In this document: positions 36,790 through 49,300 of the stretch, piece after piece | Layout: the number at the start of each line of letters is the position of its first letter | How positions within the stretch are numbered: position 1 is the first letter of the stretch | Assembly: GCA_945859605.1 (NCBI GenBank) | Contig: OX243814.1 | Location: forward strand, 34,293,999 to 34,357,998 | Direction: 5' to 3' | Length of the DNA: 64,000 bases | DNA from: Lumbricus rubellus | Lineage: Eukaryota; Annelida; Clitellata; Crassiclitellata; Lumbricidae | Notes under the pieces: generated by a model | The model's database searches: none | What the model was told of the DNA's origin: nothing | What the model saw: the letters and a program-made list of their open reading frames with translations, nothing else | Translations under genes and position numbers: made by a program

Positions 36790-38172
36790 ATGATGAGTCT
36801 GATCCCTGCATTCCATCTGCCCGGAAAGGTGAACGTCAACCTTTCATCCGTTCTCGAGCAGATCCTCGACGCTAGAGGCGCCACCTGCAACTCCTCAACG
36901 ATGACGTCATCATCTCGTGCGTCATCCTACCACGTGTTCCGCATCGCAGTCGACATCTGGTTGGCCAGCTGCGTCTGCATCCTCGGTTTCCTAGGCAACG
37001 CGCTGACAATAGCCATCCTTTGGAGCGACAACAATAGGGACCGGCGGCAGCGGATGAGGATGAAGAGGACGCCGACGAACTGGTTGCTGCAGTGGCTGGC
37101 AGCCGTCGATGTCGTCTACCTCATCATCTCCATCTTCGTCCAGCCTCTGAAGACGGCTGGTGACGTCACCGACTGGTTGCATCCACCTACACGTATCCTC
37201 CTCACTCAACTGGAACCGTATCTGTGGACGCTGGCTTCCACAGTCCAGATGGTCACTGTGTGGACGGTCATGCTGGTCACCGTTGACCGATACATCGCTG
37301 TCTGTCATCCCACCAAGGAGGCAAGGCTGAGGACCCTCGACCGCGCCCAGAAGTCAGTCGCGTGCATCCTAGTGTTGGCAATCGTCTACAACTTGCCTCT
37401 GCTGTTCGAGCGAACGGCAAGTCCGGTGATGGGAGGCAGCAGAGAGGCAAGCTGCCAACCGATGTCGCCGAACTCAATTGCCCTTCCGTACACGGACCTA
37501 CGACGCAGCTTTCTCTACTTCGTTATCTACAAGACCATCTTCTTCTTTGTCTTCCGGACCATTGGTCCTCTCTTGACGCTCGTCACACTCAACGTCAAGC
37601 TCATGACGGCCGTGCGGCGCATGCGCCGGCGTCACAACCGCATGACGAGCGTCACGCGTCAACGTCACAGCGTCACCGTGACGCTCGTCGTCGTCGTCAG
37701 CGTCTTCATCGTCTGCGAACTTCCCGACGTCTGCCTGCGCATCTTCGTCACCGTTCTCGAGATGTCGCCACGGTTCGCAGAGATCTATCACGTGACTGAC
37801 GTCATCCGGTACGTCGTTCATCCAGTCACCAACTTCCTGTTGACGGTCAACTCGTCCGTCAACTTTCTCATCTATTGCATGATGGCCAAGAAGTTCCGAC
37901 TGATTCTGGTCAGCATCTGCTGCAGCAGAAGACAATCAACAATGGGTACAGCAGGAGTCCATCACCGTCTCTTCTGCTATCGTGGGGGTAGGAGTGGGGG
38001 CCGACGACCCTCCTCGCTGTCCCCCGGTGGTCAATACCAGCCCGTGACCGGAGGAGTGACCGGACATACGTACGCTATGACGATTGTCGTTGAGAGCACA
38101 TCAACAGCAACTGTCGTTGGAATAGGCCACCGTCAACAGCTGCAGGAGAGGGAGATGACGAATTGTCTCTGA
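36790..38172 (+). CDS. FMRFamide-receptor-like class A (rhodopsin family) GPCR, single coding exon, 460 aa
   Basis: Seven-transmembrane plasma-membrane receptor, probably for a neuropeptide. TM1 covers about residues 52-78 with GN at 69-70. TM2 is about 99-118 with the conserved Asp at 107. TM3 ends in DRYIAVCHP (166-174). TM4 ends in YNLPLLFE (200-207), close to the NIPRFFE signature I associate with FMRFamide receptors. TM5 covers about 241-270. TM6 (about 293-316) has CELP in place of CWxP. TM7 has VNSSVNFLIY (353-362), the NPxxY equivalent being NFLIY, and is followed by KKFR. The N-terminus has NLSS and NSS glycosylation sequons. The usual TM3 cysteine (25 positions before the DRY Arg) is Glu142, so the normal extracellular disulfide partner of Cys222 is missing; I recall other FMRFamide-type receptors lacking it but have not checked. 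The stop is TGA at 38170. TACAG at 36781-36785 just before the ATG could be an acceptor for a 5' UTR exon. The coding sequence is GC-richer than its flanks. The ligand is unknown. Confidence 0.85.
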   Translation: MMSLIPAFHLPGKVNVNLSSVLEQILDARGATCNSSTMTSSSRASSYHVFRIAVDIWLASCVCILGFLGNALTIAILWSDNNRDRRQRMRMKRTPTNWLLQWLAAVDVVYLIISIFVQPLKTAGDVTDWLHPPTRILLTQLEPYLWTLASTVQMVTVWTVMLVTVDRYIAVCHPTKEARLRTLDRAQKSVACILVLAIVYNLPLLFERTASPVMGGSREASCQPMSPNSIALPYTDLRRSFLYFVIYKTIFFFVFRTIGPLLTLVTLNVKLMTAVRRMRRRHNRMTSVTRQRHSVTVTLVVVVSVFIVCELPDVCLRIFVTVLEMSPRFAEIYHVTDVIRYVVHPVTNFLLTVNSSVNFLIYCMMAKKFRLILVSICCSRRQSTMGTAGVHHRLFCYRGGRSGGRRPSSLSPGGQYQPVTGGVTGHTYAMTIVVESTSTATVVGIGHRQQLQEREMTNCL

Positions 38173-39385
38173 AGAGACCTTCTATGATCCCTAACTTACA
38201 TCCTCCATGGTATCGTACACGCCTAAGCTGTTCCACCCCTCTGATCCTATGGTAACTCGACCCGGACCACCACGCGGACTACTCTCACGGACAACCCTTC
38301 TGACTCAACGCAGCGCTCGTGAATAAGCTGGTGCCCCGCGCTTGGCTTTCAAGTAGCGCTTTAGAAATTTGGAGATGACGATTATGCCCAATCGGAGAAC
38401 AAAGTTTTTTAGGCCTACTATTGGTAAATTACCCCTTCTTTCCCTTTCCATCTTCCATGGTAAATCAATTCTCCCAATCGGATGATGACCTCTCTTTTAA
38501 AACTATTTTTAGGTGCAGTACAGAAGTGCTTCTACTGTAAAACTGCATAATCAATCCATTTAGAACTGCACATTTGGTGTAGAGCTGCATGGTAAAAACA
38601 TTCCTGTAGGCTACGTTTGATGTGAGAGATCAGTAACAGAACATGTTGCCTACTAGCAATTTACGCACACAGGCGGTCTGTGGAAAACCATGCTACTTAT
38701 TTATCCACGCGATATCGACAATCTCAAGATAATTAGAGTAGGAACACACGGACTGATCCAGGCCCTACGATACATGTAGATTGATAGGCCCTACGCTCGC
38801 GACGCAAATCTGTAGGCCTACGTATCTGACACGAGAGCTCTAGTAGCCTATTATTTTTCATGATAGGCCTACTACCTACCTACCAGATACGCTACATAAG
38901 GAATTAGCCGTTAAGTCAATTCGAAACCATGCAGTCGCTCTGTAAGTGACCATTGCAAATGGCTTCGTTCACTTAATTGACCATTTATGAATCTCTTCCC
39001 TCAGAAAAAGCCTTTCAGAAGCGTTCACAATGCCATCGACTCAGAGAAAAGGATTTGAGGCGAGAGAAAGAGGAAATTTGATATCACAAGAGCAGCGTAG
39101 GTCAGATTATTTGTCAGAGCCTCTGATTGGTGTGCACTGTGTTGCAGAGGCACTTAATCAATAATCAGATAAAAAATTTATAGAGCAAAACTATATTACT
39201 CACCAATCTATTTAGGACTATGAAATTTATATAGCACACGTTCCACACACACCTAATGGCTAACTATTCAGAGATGTACTAAACCCATGCAAAGAAATCT
39301 TTAGTTAATAGAAAGAGTTTAGCAGCTGGGTTTGGTTGATACTGCGGCCTGGACTGAGAACAGCTGGTGACCACTGACCACAGCA
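38173..39385. other. GPCR downstream region
   Basis: Holds the dispersed repeat at 38435. No clear poly(A) signal close to the GPCR stop and no other gene. Confidence 0.5.
38435..38608 (+). repeat. Dispersed repeat copy 2 (unknown family)
   Basis: Same-orientation copy of the repeat at 15648-15803. It lies about 260 bp after the GPCR stop. Confidence 0.6.
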
Positions 39386-39393
39386 CTTACCAA

Positions 39394-39663
39394 CAGGGCC
39401 GTAGCCAGGAGTTCACTTCAGAGGTTTGGGGGGGGGGGGGGGAGAGGGGGTGTTTACTCGACCTTGCGCAAGCCCACAAGCAACTGAATCAACCGACGAA
39501 GGGGTTTGGAGACGCGTTATGACTCTCATAGCAGGTTCTGGGCAGCCAATACATTACAAACTGTAGTTCTTACATCATGTGTTAGTAAATGCGTTATTGG
39601 ATTTTTACGTTATTTCATTTCGGGGGTGGAGGTGTCAAACACACAACCCTAGCTTCGGCCTTC
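39394..39663. mobile_element. hAT-like MITE, 270 bp
   Basis: The left end CAGGGCCGTAGCCAGG pairs with the right end (reverse complement GAAGGCCGAAGCTAGG, about 12 of 16). The 8-bp duplication CTTACCAA (39386-39393 and 39664-39671) is exact. A G tract is present near the left end. It lies between the GPCR and the 3' end of SF3B3. Confidence 0.75.
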
Positions 39664-40320
39664 CTTACCAAAGCACCATTGCATGAGGAACCCAAGCAGT
39701 AGCAGGCTATCACTGCAGCAGTCTGCAACAGCCTGAAATTAAAGTGTCAAAAGTCTGTCTGCAATCTGCATGAATGAAGGCAAATGTGGCGAGAAAGCCC
39801 AACTCTGCTGCAGCCCTAGCACTGGGAAAAGCTACCCCAGTCACCCCTCTGAGGCTTCTGTTTGGGTGGTTGGTCAACAGCTTACCTGTCTTGAAACCCA
39901 CACCCTGGGATAATTTACATGTATATAATTATGCAAGCCAATCCCGAGATTACATGCGCTAAAAGAAAGCAAACAGAGAGACACAAACAGGTAGACATAG
40001 TCAGTCACACATACACACACACAAACAAAGGCAATGATCATTGTACACTGTCAATGCACGTGTGTCTGATAAAAAACATTTAAAAGACAACTGTAGAACT
40101 TCTTATCATTGAAAACATCCACTCAGATAGATCGTAGCGTCCCTAGCATAAGAAAGTAAATCGTAAAAAGTATTTCCATATCATTTGCCTTTGTCTGTCT
40201 CTGTGTGCGCCATTATGCAGAATGTATTGTTCTAACATGAATCAGACATTATTTTCTGCATCAAGACAAAAACTGGAATTCTGTCCCATTTCTTAGACGT
40301 AGCACGTTAGAACGCATCTC

Positions 40321-43300
40321 TTAGAACGCATGTCGGGTTCGAATGTCTTCCAAATTCTTCGAAACCTAGAAACAAAGCAGCACAGAATGATTTAGAACAA
40401 AGACCAGACATCTTCTTAGAACTTAAAATAATAAAGACCTGACAAGATGAACACACAGTCAGAGCATGAACTCACAAAATCCATCTAATATTAATCTTCG
40501 TTTAATTTCAAACTGACACATCTCAGAATGATTGCAATTTATAGTATGACAGATGTTCACATTACAGGAGTCAAATTTAACTGTCGGCAGCCAACAGAGC
40601 GCCCATCATGTCATAGTACTCATTTTATCAATGCCATCTGCCGATTGGAAGGTTGAGTCGACTTTGGGAGGGCAATAGAAAGTCACACAATCAATTAAAT
40701 GCTAATCATCATTTAGATGCTAATAATCAAGTACTTACTTCAGACGGTGTTTTGTCAAGTTCCTCGGCAATCGTCTTCTGTTTGCTGAGCTCCAGTGAGT
40801 TGAACATCTCACACAAGTCGCCATCAATCACATTCTAAATGAAAGACATACACAAACAGAATAAAAATTAATCGAATATAATTTAAACTTTGTAACTACG
40901 AAATATATTTTTATATTCAATTTCAAATGTATTGCTCCTAAAAAACCCACAAATTACATGTAATGCAATGTAAAAAATGATTAAGAGTATAAATGGACAA
41001 GTAATTAATTAGATGTGCAGAGAATTAGAAGTATGGAAACAATAGGAATATGTAGCATTGTAGTTAACCATAGTTGAACAGCTACTTCACAAAAAGAACC
41101 ATATGGGAAATTCATACATCATGATTTCAGCAGACCAGTAAAGCCGTAATAGACTTAGACACGCATGAAGATCCCTAACAAATCAGTTGCTGCGACACCA
41201 TGAGCATGCTATAATTGACCAAAAATGGTCTTTAAACATAATCTTTCACAAGCGATGATGTTAAAAAAAGTGTTTAGGCCAATTGAGACCAACCAATTCA
41301 ACCCATACACCACACCATGTCGGTTCCAATCATACAATACCAATCAAAGTACGTCTCTATGCGACCATTTACAAGTTTAATAAATCAGACAAAATTTAGA
41401 AACTGGAGTATATTTAGAATTTTCAACAAACCCAAACAACAGACATCTACCCTAAACCATTCAGACTAACAAGAGAATTACTCCAATAACGCAGTCATCA
41501 TTTCTCACCCTGACAGGGAAGTAGTACGACCGATATGCCAGATGGTCCCTTCCGCAAAGAGGTTGCAACTCAGCCCGCACATACATTTCCAGATGCTGGA
41601 AAAAGTCATGATCCTACAAACACAGATATATACAAACTCTATACAAAATTGACAAATCTACAAACTGTATCGATTAAATCAGTCACTTCAACAACCCAAT
41701 TTGAAACTGTAGCAAAATTAAAATGGCAAACCAAAAGTTTAAAAACCATAAAGTTCTAATCGCAAATGCAAACACACCGACACCTGTAATCCTGCATAGC
41801 ATTCCAAAACTTTACACAATAGTCCTAAGTAAAGATTTGAGTCTCACCTTTACATATTTTAAATAAAAAATTGGCATCGCTTGCAGAAAGGCAGAAAACC
41901 CATGAATTGATCTTGCATCTAGATGTAAAATGTTTTGCAAACTTCAAAAAGTTGCAAATTTTATCCATAAAGTTCTAATCACAAACATAACTAACTTCCA
42001 TTTGCAGAAATTCATGTGAAATATTATGTTCTGCTTACTTCATGTGATGTAAATGGCACGAGCATTCCAATGCCACCGGACATTGTCGTGTAGACGAGAG
42101 CATCGGAACCACCTGGAATCAGACTGGCCTTCTGCAGCGACGTCACGACTTCACCAACGTGGAAATTGGCAATCACATCAGCCTAACAATCAAACACAAA
42201 ACAATGGCTATTTAATGCCACACAGAAGACAAACCTTAGCAACAGGTGTCAATTTTAACATAAAAATAATTATGACAATTAATATGGCACACCATGCTGC
42301 AACAATGGTGCCAAACATTAACATCCTCTACCTTGCGCATTCAACATCACTACATACATTGCAACACATAGTGAATAAAGCATGAAAAGCAAAGTTTTTG
42401 GTCATCACTATCTGTGCACACATAAATGCAACATTCCAATTTCCTCATCACTATGGAAACAGCTCACATAAGTAATCCTACCAGGTTAGAATACCATTCT
42501 AGAGCATGCACGTCAGCATGTCTATGAATGTATCAGATGTATGTATGTATGTATATGAACATTTATATAGCGCCTTATAATAACCTCACGAAGGCGCTTG
42601 AGCACGCAGGTAGCCACGTTCGGTGCTTACACGCAGAGCGCCACACCTACCTCAGATCTGCACCAGCCTGTCTACTAACGGTCACCTACATGTATGTATC
42701 TCTCCTACTTTGTTCACTTTCTTTTCTGTGTGCATTTCTATCACTCTGGCACGAAAATTTCCATTAATGTTCATGGAGACAACGTCTTCTTACCTTCTGT
42801 GACGCTCCATTCAGAAGTCCTCGATCCCACAATGCTTTGTTGCCCGTTGGATCCTCGTCGACCTCGTCCGATATGTCTTGTGGCAATCGCACCTAATAAC
42901 AAAACACACTTCAAATGACATGACGACAATCACTTAACTCTGTGGCAATCGCACCAATTAAAACAAATCATGATAACAATGAGTCTCTTCCTTTCCTTTT
43001 TCATTTTCCACCTGAAATCTAGACAATACAAATTATAAATAGCTTGTACGTGCACTTGTTATAGCGCCCCTTCAAGCTCTATCTACTCAGAGGTGCTCCC
43101 AAATGCAGAGCGAACACTGCATCGGAATTTCACGCCGAAGCGCTGAGCAAAGCAGTGAAGGACTTTCCCAAGGTCCTTATGCAGTGAGGTGGATTCGAAC
43201 CTTCCAGCTCCAAGGCAATGACGCCACCACTATGCCCCCCCAAATATAGTGATGGAAATATCTATACAAACTCAAACAGATAGTAAATACATACATTATG

Positions 43301-46300
43301 GATATTCATATCTCACCCCTTCAAGGTTATTAATGAGAAGCAAAATGCACGAAACATGTAAGACAGTTATATGTATAATACCGCTCAATAAAATAAAAAC
43401 AGTGAATGCATCAGTTTTGCACTACTTTAAGGCATTTACGACATCATGAGTAAACTGAGCACACCCAGACCAATCATCAAAACTTCAACTCACAATGGCA
43501 ATATTTCCAAACTTGTCTGCTCCCGCAATCGTATCATAGTCGAGCAGCGTGGAGCATGTGACCCAGCGTGGGCTTGTGTCGTCAGCGAAAATGATCAGCT
43601 GGTTTTCATGTCGTTTGTATCGGAGAAAGTGAAAGCTCTCCTGGATGTCACCAACAATGATGCGTTCCCCAATCGTGTGAATAGTCACGATGTAGTTCGG
43701 AATGTGCTGCAAGAATAATACACAGAAATATTCTCCTGTCAATTCTCCAGAAGACCTTAATTAACATCATCTAATATTTCTTATTATTATTATATAATAA
43801 ATAATCTATTATTATTCTCTAAGTATTATTACTTACTTATTATTATTTAATAATATAATTATTTTTAGCATTATTGTTATTAATTATTATTATTACATTG
43901 TATGTTTATCCTGTTACTTTCAGTTATGTTCAAATTAATTAAGTACTAATACTAACTTGTGTTATATAAATAGTCATGGAGCAAGTGGTCAGATTTTGTA
44001 TAAGCTGAACATAGCTTTTTCTGATTCCTTTTGCACACTGTTTAGTGACTCATGTTTGTTTATTCTGTTTGACTTGTATATGTGCAATAAATAAACAAAT
44101 CAAATCAAATCTGCTTTTCATCGATGTTAACAGAATGATCCACAGTTCTGCATAAAAGTATAGTTGATAAATTTCTAGTGTCAACAAATTTCAAATGTAC
44201 ACCAAAATTCAACAAGTACACAAAGTAATAAAGTTGAGTAGAAAACTGTAAATGAAACAATTTCTCAAAATCAGATGGTCTTGAATCATCAGCAAATTCT
44301 TGAGACATCCATTTTAATTTCACGACTGCCAACGTCGCTAAAGTTTAGACTCTGCAACATGCAAAGACAGGAAAACACCAACACAAGACAACAACAACAG
44401 CAAAACCGCAGGACGCAAAATGCAGATGGACAATCAGTTGGCATAAAATCTTACTTTGTTCTCACACTTGCGTAGCAGTTTCTTTTTGCCCAAATCATAG
44501 ACCCTCAAGTACTTTCCAACGCCAACAAGAAGCTTGCCCTTGAAGGCAGCTATTGCCCCTGGAAGGTCATCAACTGGCGTCTTGTGTAGCAGTTCCAGTC
44601 TTTCACCATTCACCAGCTGGTAAACGTGGATTGATCCTCCAGTCAATGAACGTGGATTGAGAATCAAGTCCCGCACCGTTCCAACCACAACTAACTGATC
44701 ATCCGGCCGCGAGGAAAACTTTACCAGAGCAATGCTACAAAAATCATCAGAACAACTCATTGGTCCAGCTTCACAATGTCAATTTGGGTTAACCCTTTAA
44801 TGCCGAGATGGTAGTAAATGGTATGGGAAATCCAATACCCTCCAGCATTAAAGGGTTAAACAGTCCTTCTGTTACAGTCTCTCCAGTTATACAAGTTCTC
44901 ACTCTAATGATTCCATCATCAGCTAAAGCTGCTCAACAAGTGGAATTGAAACACAAGGAAATTATTTTCGTCCCTGCAAATAAGTAATTTAAAAAATCAG
45001 AAGATTTTTATGATTGAGGTCAGCCGCTAGAAGCGAGTGGACAATTAACATAATGACTTAATCAAATACGTTACAGGATTAAGAAACAGCTAACATTTGC
45101 AATGTTATGGCCAAGATGAACTAAGATTTTAGTTAAGTACTTAGTTAAGTTTGTTTCTCTACATGCTCTTGACAATATAAACTTTTCTGCAATCTGTCAT
45201 CACCTAATTTGATTTAGTCTCTTTCTTTTCAGCTATCTTGATTAATTTTTCTTGGGAATTTTTTTACTTGGGTGACCCTTTCCAGCGGGTGACCCTTCCC
45301 AGCGGGATGTACATCCCTTTTGGACCCCCTTTGTAGCCAATGCATGCATGTTTTGTACTTTTATTGTTTTCTTGTTTTCTGGTTGCAATAAAGTGAATTG
45401 TATTGTATTGTAATTAAGAACTAAATTTTTAATACTGTCTAAATCTAATATATACTGCATTTACTGTTGGCTGGAGAGCATTAGGATCTATGAAATGGAC
45501 TTCTACCATCAGTCCGCTCCGCCTTTCCATCTTTCCTAATCTGTCTCTCACCTCAAAAACTGCCCTTTCTCTGGGGTCGATTGCATTGGTAGCGCTTCTG
45601 AAAAGCTTTTTCTTACAGAAGCACTTTATAAATAGTCATACAATAACAACACAATTAGGCATGGCAGAGTAAGGCAATTGATTACCTAAACGCTGCCTCG
45701 TTCTGTTCAAGCGACAACTTAAAGACGGTCTTCTGAAGAATGGGATTGACGATACGTATGACAGACGCCCACATTCCTGCGCCACCCTTTGGCGATCCAA
45801 AGACATCTTCTGGAAGATTCTCGTTAAGGAAAGCGTTGGCCATCTCTGTAGCCAACTGCTGTTCCTCCTCTCCAGCTGCCTCTGTCATTTCCTACCACAT
45901 GGAAAATAACCAATTCAGTCGACTGTTGTACATCAACATGTAAAGCCTTTTAACCCATTACCGACCGAGAGTATAGGATTCCCATTCCATTGACTACACT
46001 TTTGTTGGTAAAGGGTTAAAGAGACCAAAGGCTTTTCATAAATCATTGAAACAAAGTATTAGTCCTATTGTTCAGCAAAAAAGGAATAAAAACTCAAACA
46101 ATCTGATCGTGAAACCAAAGAGTTGCTTTTAAGTTCTGCATTAATTAGCATATTACTCCTGATAACCTACATCAACGAAACAATTGTGAAATGTATCGGT
46201 AACCAAAAACATTCCAAAACCGCTGTTATAAAGTCACTCAGAAGCACATAAAGAATGCAATTCATTTAATTTCGACATCATAAGCACAGGAATATAAGTT

Positions 46301-49300
46301 ATACATAATTATCACAACAAATCTTTTGAAAACAATTTGAAAGTTATCATCTATCTCTCAACTGTTAAAGTGCGATCACAAAAGCACCAGATTAATTATC
46401 TGCTATAATATAGACAGATTGTACAATCTACCAGTTGTTTTAATCAATCATCATCTAATCTGAAATTACCTTGGCCATTTGCTTCTTGCGCATGTCCTTT
46501 GTCTCCTCTGTGTAGGCGTTGTGGTCGGTTTCGATAATAATGAGATTGCTCGATTCTGCGTGAATCACAAACTTCCTCGGAGTGTACTGTAGCGCTGTTG
46601 ACACTTGGTTGAAAACAGCGCCAAGCTTCTCCAGTGCCAAGATCCTATGAGAAATCATTACCATTGTTACCTATCTTTTTAGCCGTGGCTGGGCAGGGAG
46701 CGCCTCTGAGTAGGCTTCTTGAAGGGGTGCTATATAAGTTTTCTGAATGAATGAATGTTATGATCTACAAAACAACTAGCCGCAACCTTACTCGTAACGC
46801 CGACATTTTCTTGTTGAAAAGTTACTTCACCGTGAAACGCCATGGATGTTAAACCGGAGGACTCATTTGCAAAGCAATTCTACTAATGACAGAGTTTCAT
46901 GGGGTTGAAAGATCTTGAAGCTAGAGTCATGACAAATACATGGCAGCAAGAAAAAAACCACAGAACCATAATTATTCGGTTATATGTTTCAACAACTTAA
47001 CCCTTTAATGCAGAAGGGTATAGGATTTCCCATACCATTTACTACCATCTCGGCATTAAAGGGTTAATATGAATTTCAAATGCGGCAAAACCTCGAGTTG
47101 CAGCCATCAGTAATCTTCCAACTGTTCCTGCCAATAGGGCTACATGCTGGTTCAATATCATTCGAATTGCGCATCGCACCATTTGAAATAAGCTGGAGCC
47201 ATCAATTGTTCAAAATAACATTGAATCAATAACTGACCTTAGAGTGTTTGTGCTTATAGCGACAATGCCTTCTGGACATTGTTCGGAGGCAAATCCAGAC
47301 GCGTACTCCAACGACTCGTAGGACAATGGAGTCAGATGGAACCGACTCTGGTACGAGTAACTGAGCCATGAACGGCTGGACATTGCAAGAACCTGAAAGA
47401 AGAACCAAACTTAACTCACCGACGTTGAACAACTCAGAGCAAAATAAACATGGATGAGTTTCCACTTGTACCATTTATTTGTGAGAACATCATATCAAGT
47501 GACACTAAGAGGTACTTCAAAGACACTATTCTAAGTGCCTATATATCTTGAATTTTAATTGAATAAATATCAAATTTGACTTTAAACTAAATGACTAACA
47601 AAATATGTCCTTTGTTTATAAAAATTGTTTAGCTACAGCCACAGTTACAATAACGTAAATTGTAAAATAACTTCTGTTATCGCTGTAACATCAAAGATGG
47701 TACATCTTTTAAAACTACAGTTAAGCATAGCTCAAATGCTTCATTTACTGAACCAGTCATGTGGCAGAAACTGAACTTTTTAGATCTAATTTATATTTTT
47801 CTGCAAGTTTCTCTTTGATATTGAAATAATCATGAACACATAACTGCTGTTGTAATCAGCACAGTTAGCATCATCTGTATCATCATAATCACTAATAAAC
47901 GCCATATTCAATGGAACTGCAAAGCTAACACACAAAATGTCTTGAGAAGAGAGAAAGAAATGAATGCAGGGGCATCATCCACTGACCGCTTCTGATCCTT
48001 GCATTGTGATTCTGAACAGTTTGACCGGACGTGACCCAAGGTATCGCGTTCTCGTGTCTGACAGATCCCCAGTCACTGTGTCCAAGACGGCTCGCAGCAG
48101 AACACCATTCTACACCAAACAAGACATCGTCTCCAATGTTATCAAACAACATCAATGTTATCAAACAACAGAGACTAACAGAGCCTTTGCTTACCAAATG
48201 CCCACCATACCCTTTTCATAAGGTCTTCTGTTGCACACAGAGTGCATGGAGGATGATTCAGCCGTTGCCAAAAAACCTTCAACTTTGCATATATCTATGA
48301 GCTATATAAATAAGCTTTATGTAAAAAATTTAATTTCTTACCAAAAGCAAAACAGTCACATATCACAGCAGCAGCTGCAGCACATATAACCGAAGAGAGC
48401 TTTTGATCAGAGCAGCAAACAATAGCAGCTGCACTCACATCAACTACATAACATAGTAATGAGAGTGACAAAACTAATTACAAATATTACCTACTGCTTA
48501 TATGAAGAGTAACAATAAATAATAAACACTGCATACTAGTTAATTAAAAAATAATTATGAGCACAGTATCAAAACAAAAAGAAAATGGCATCCAGAAGCA
48601 GGAGGACAACAACTCACCTGTAATCCAATATTGAGGAAGAGTCCTCCCAGTGATCCTCCTCCTTCCATGTCTTCCTTTGCCTCATGTCCTCCCATCTCCA
48701 CAATACACAGCGACTCAGGCGATGCCGGCAGCGACTGAAGACTGAGAGGTGACAAACAATCCTAACACGAAAGAAAAGAAACAAAAGAATGGTTTCACTT
48801 AAAAACAATCATCCTAAAACGAAACAAAAGAATGGATCCACTTAAAGACAAAATTTAATATTCGTTTATTAATAAAAACCGACAAGTATACAGTAACATA
48901 ACTTAATACAACAGTAATGATGATATCAAGTATAACATAACAGTAAAAATGATAACAAGTATAACATTACATAACAGTAACAATGCTAACAAGTATAACA
49001 TTACATAACAGTAACGATGATAACAAGTATAACATAACAAACAGTAATGATTGATGATAACAAGTTTACAGGATTCAAATATAACTGTAAGTAAGGTAGC
49101 TCTGCCCCACTGCTCATGACCTTACCGAGGGGTCGAGAGAGATGATGCGGACAGTGTCATCCGCCAATCCAACAGCGAGAAATCGTGACCGTTGCTCACC
49201 AGATGGCACTCTACCGAGCGCCATGCAGATGACGTCATGTGACATCTCCTTTCGCTCGGTATACTCGTTCAGTTGTCCGTTCTGTGTCAGAAATCAAAAC

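Noticed and set aside
37498..37935. 145-codon - strand frame, acidic and D-rich
   Set aside because: Antisense shadow of the GPCR exon.
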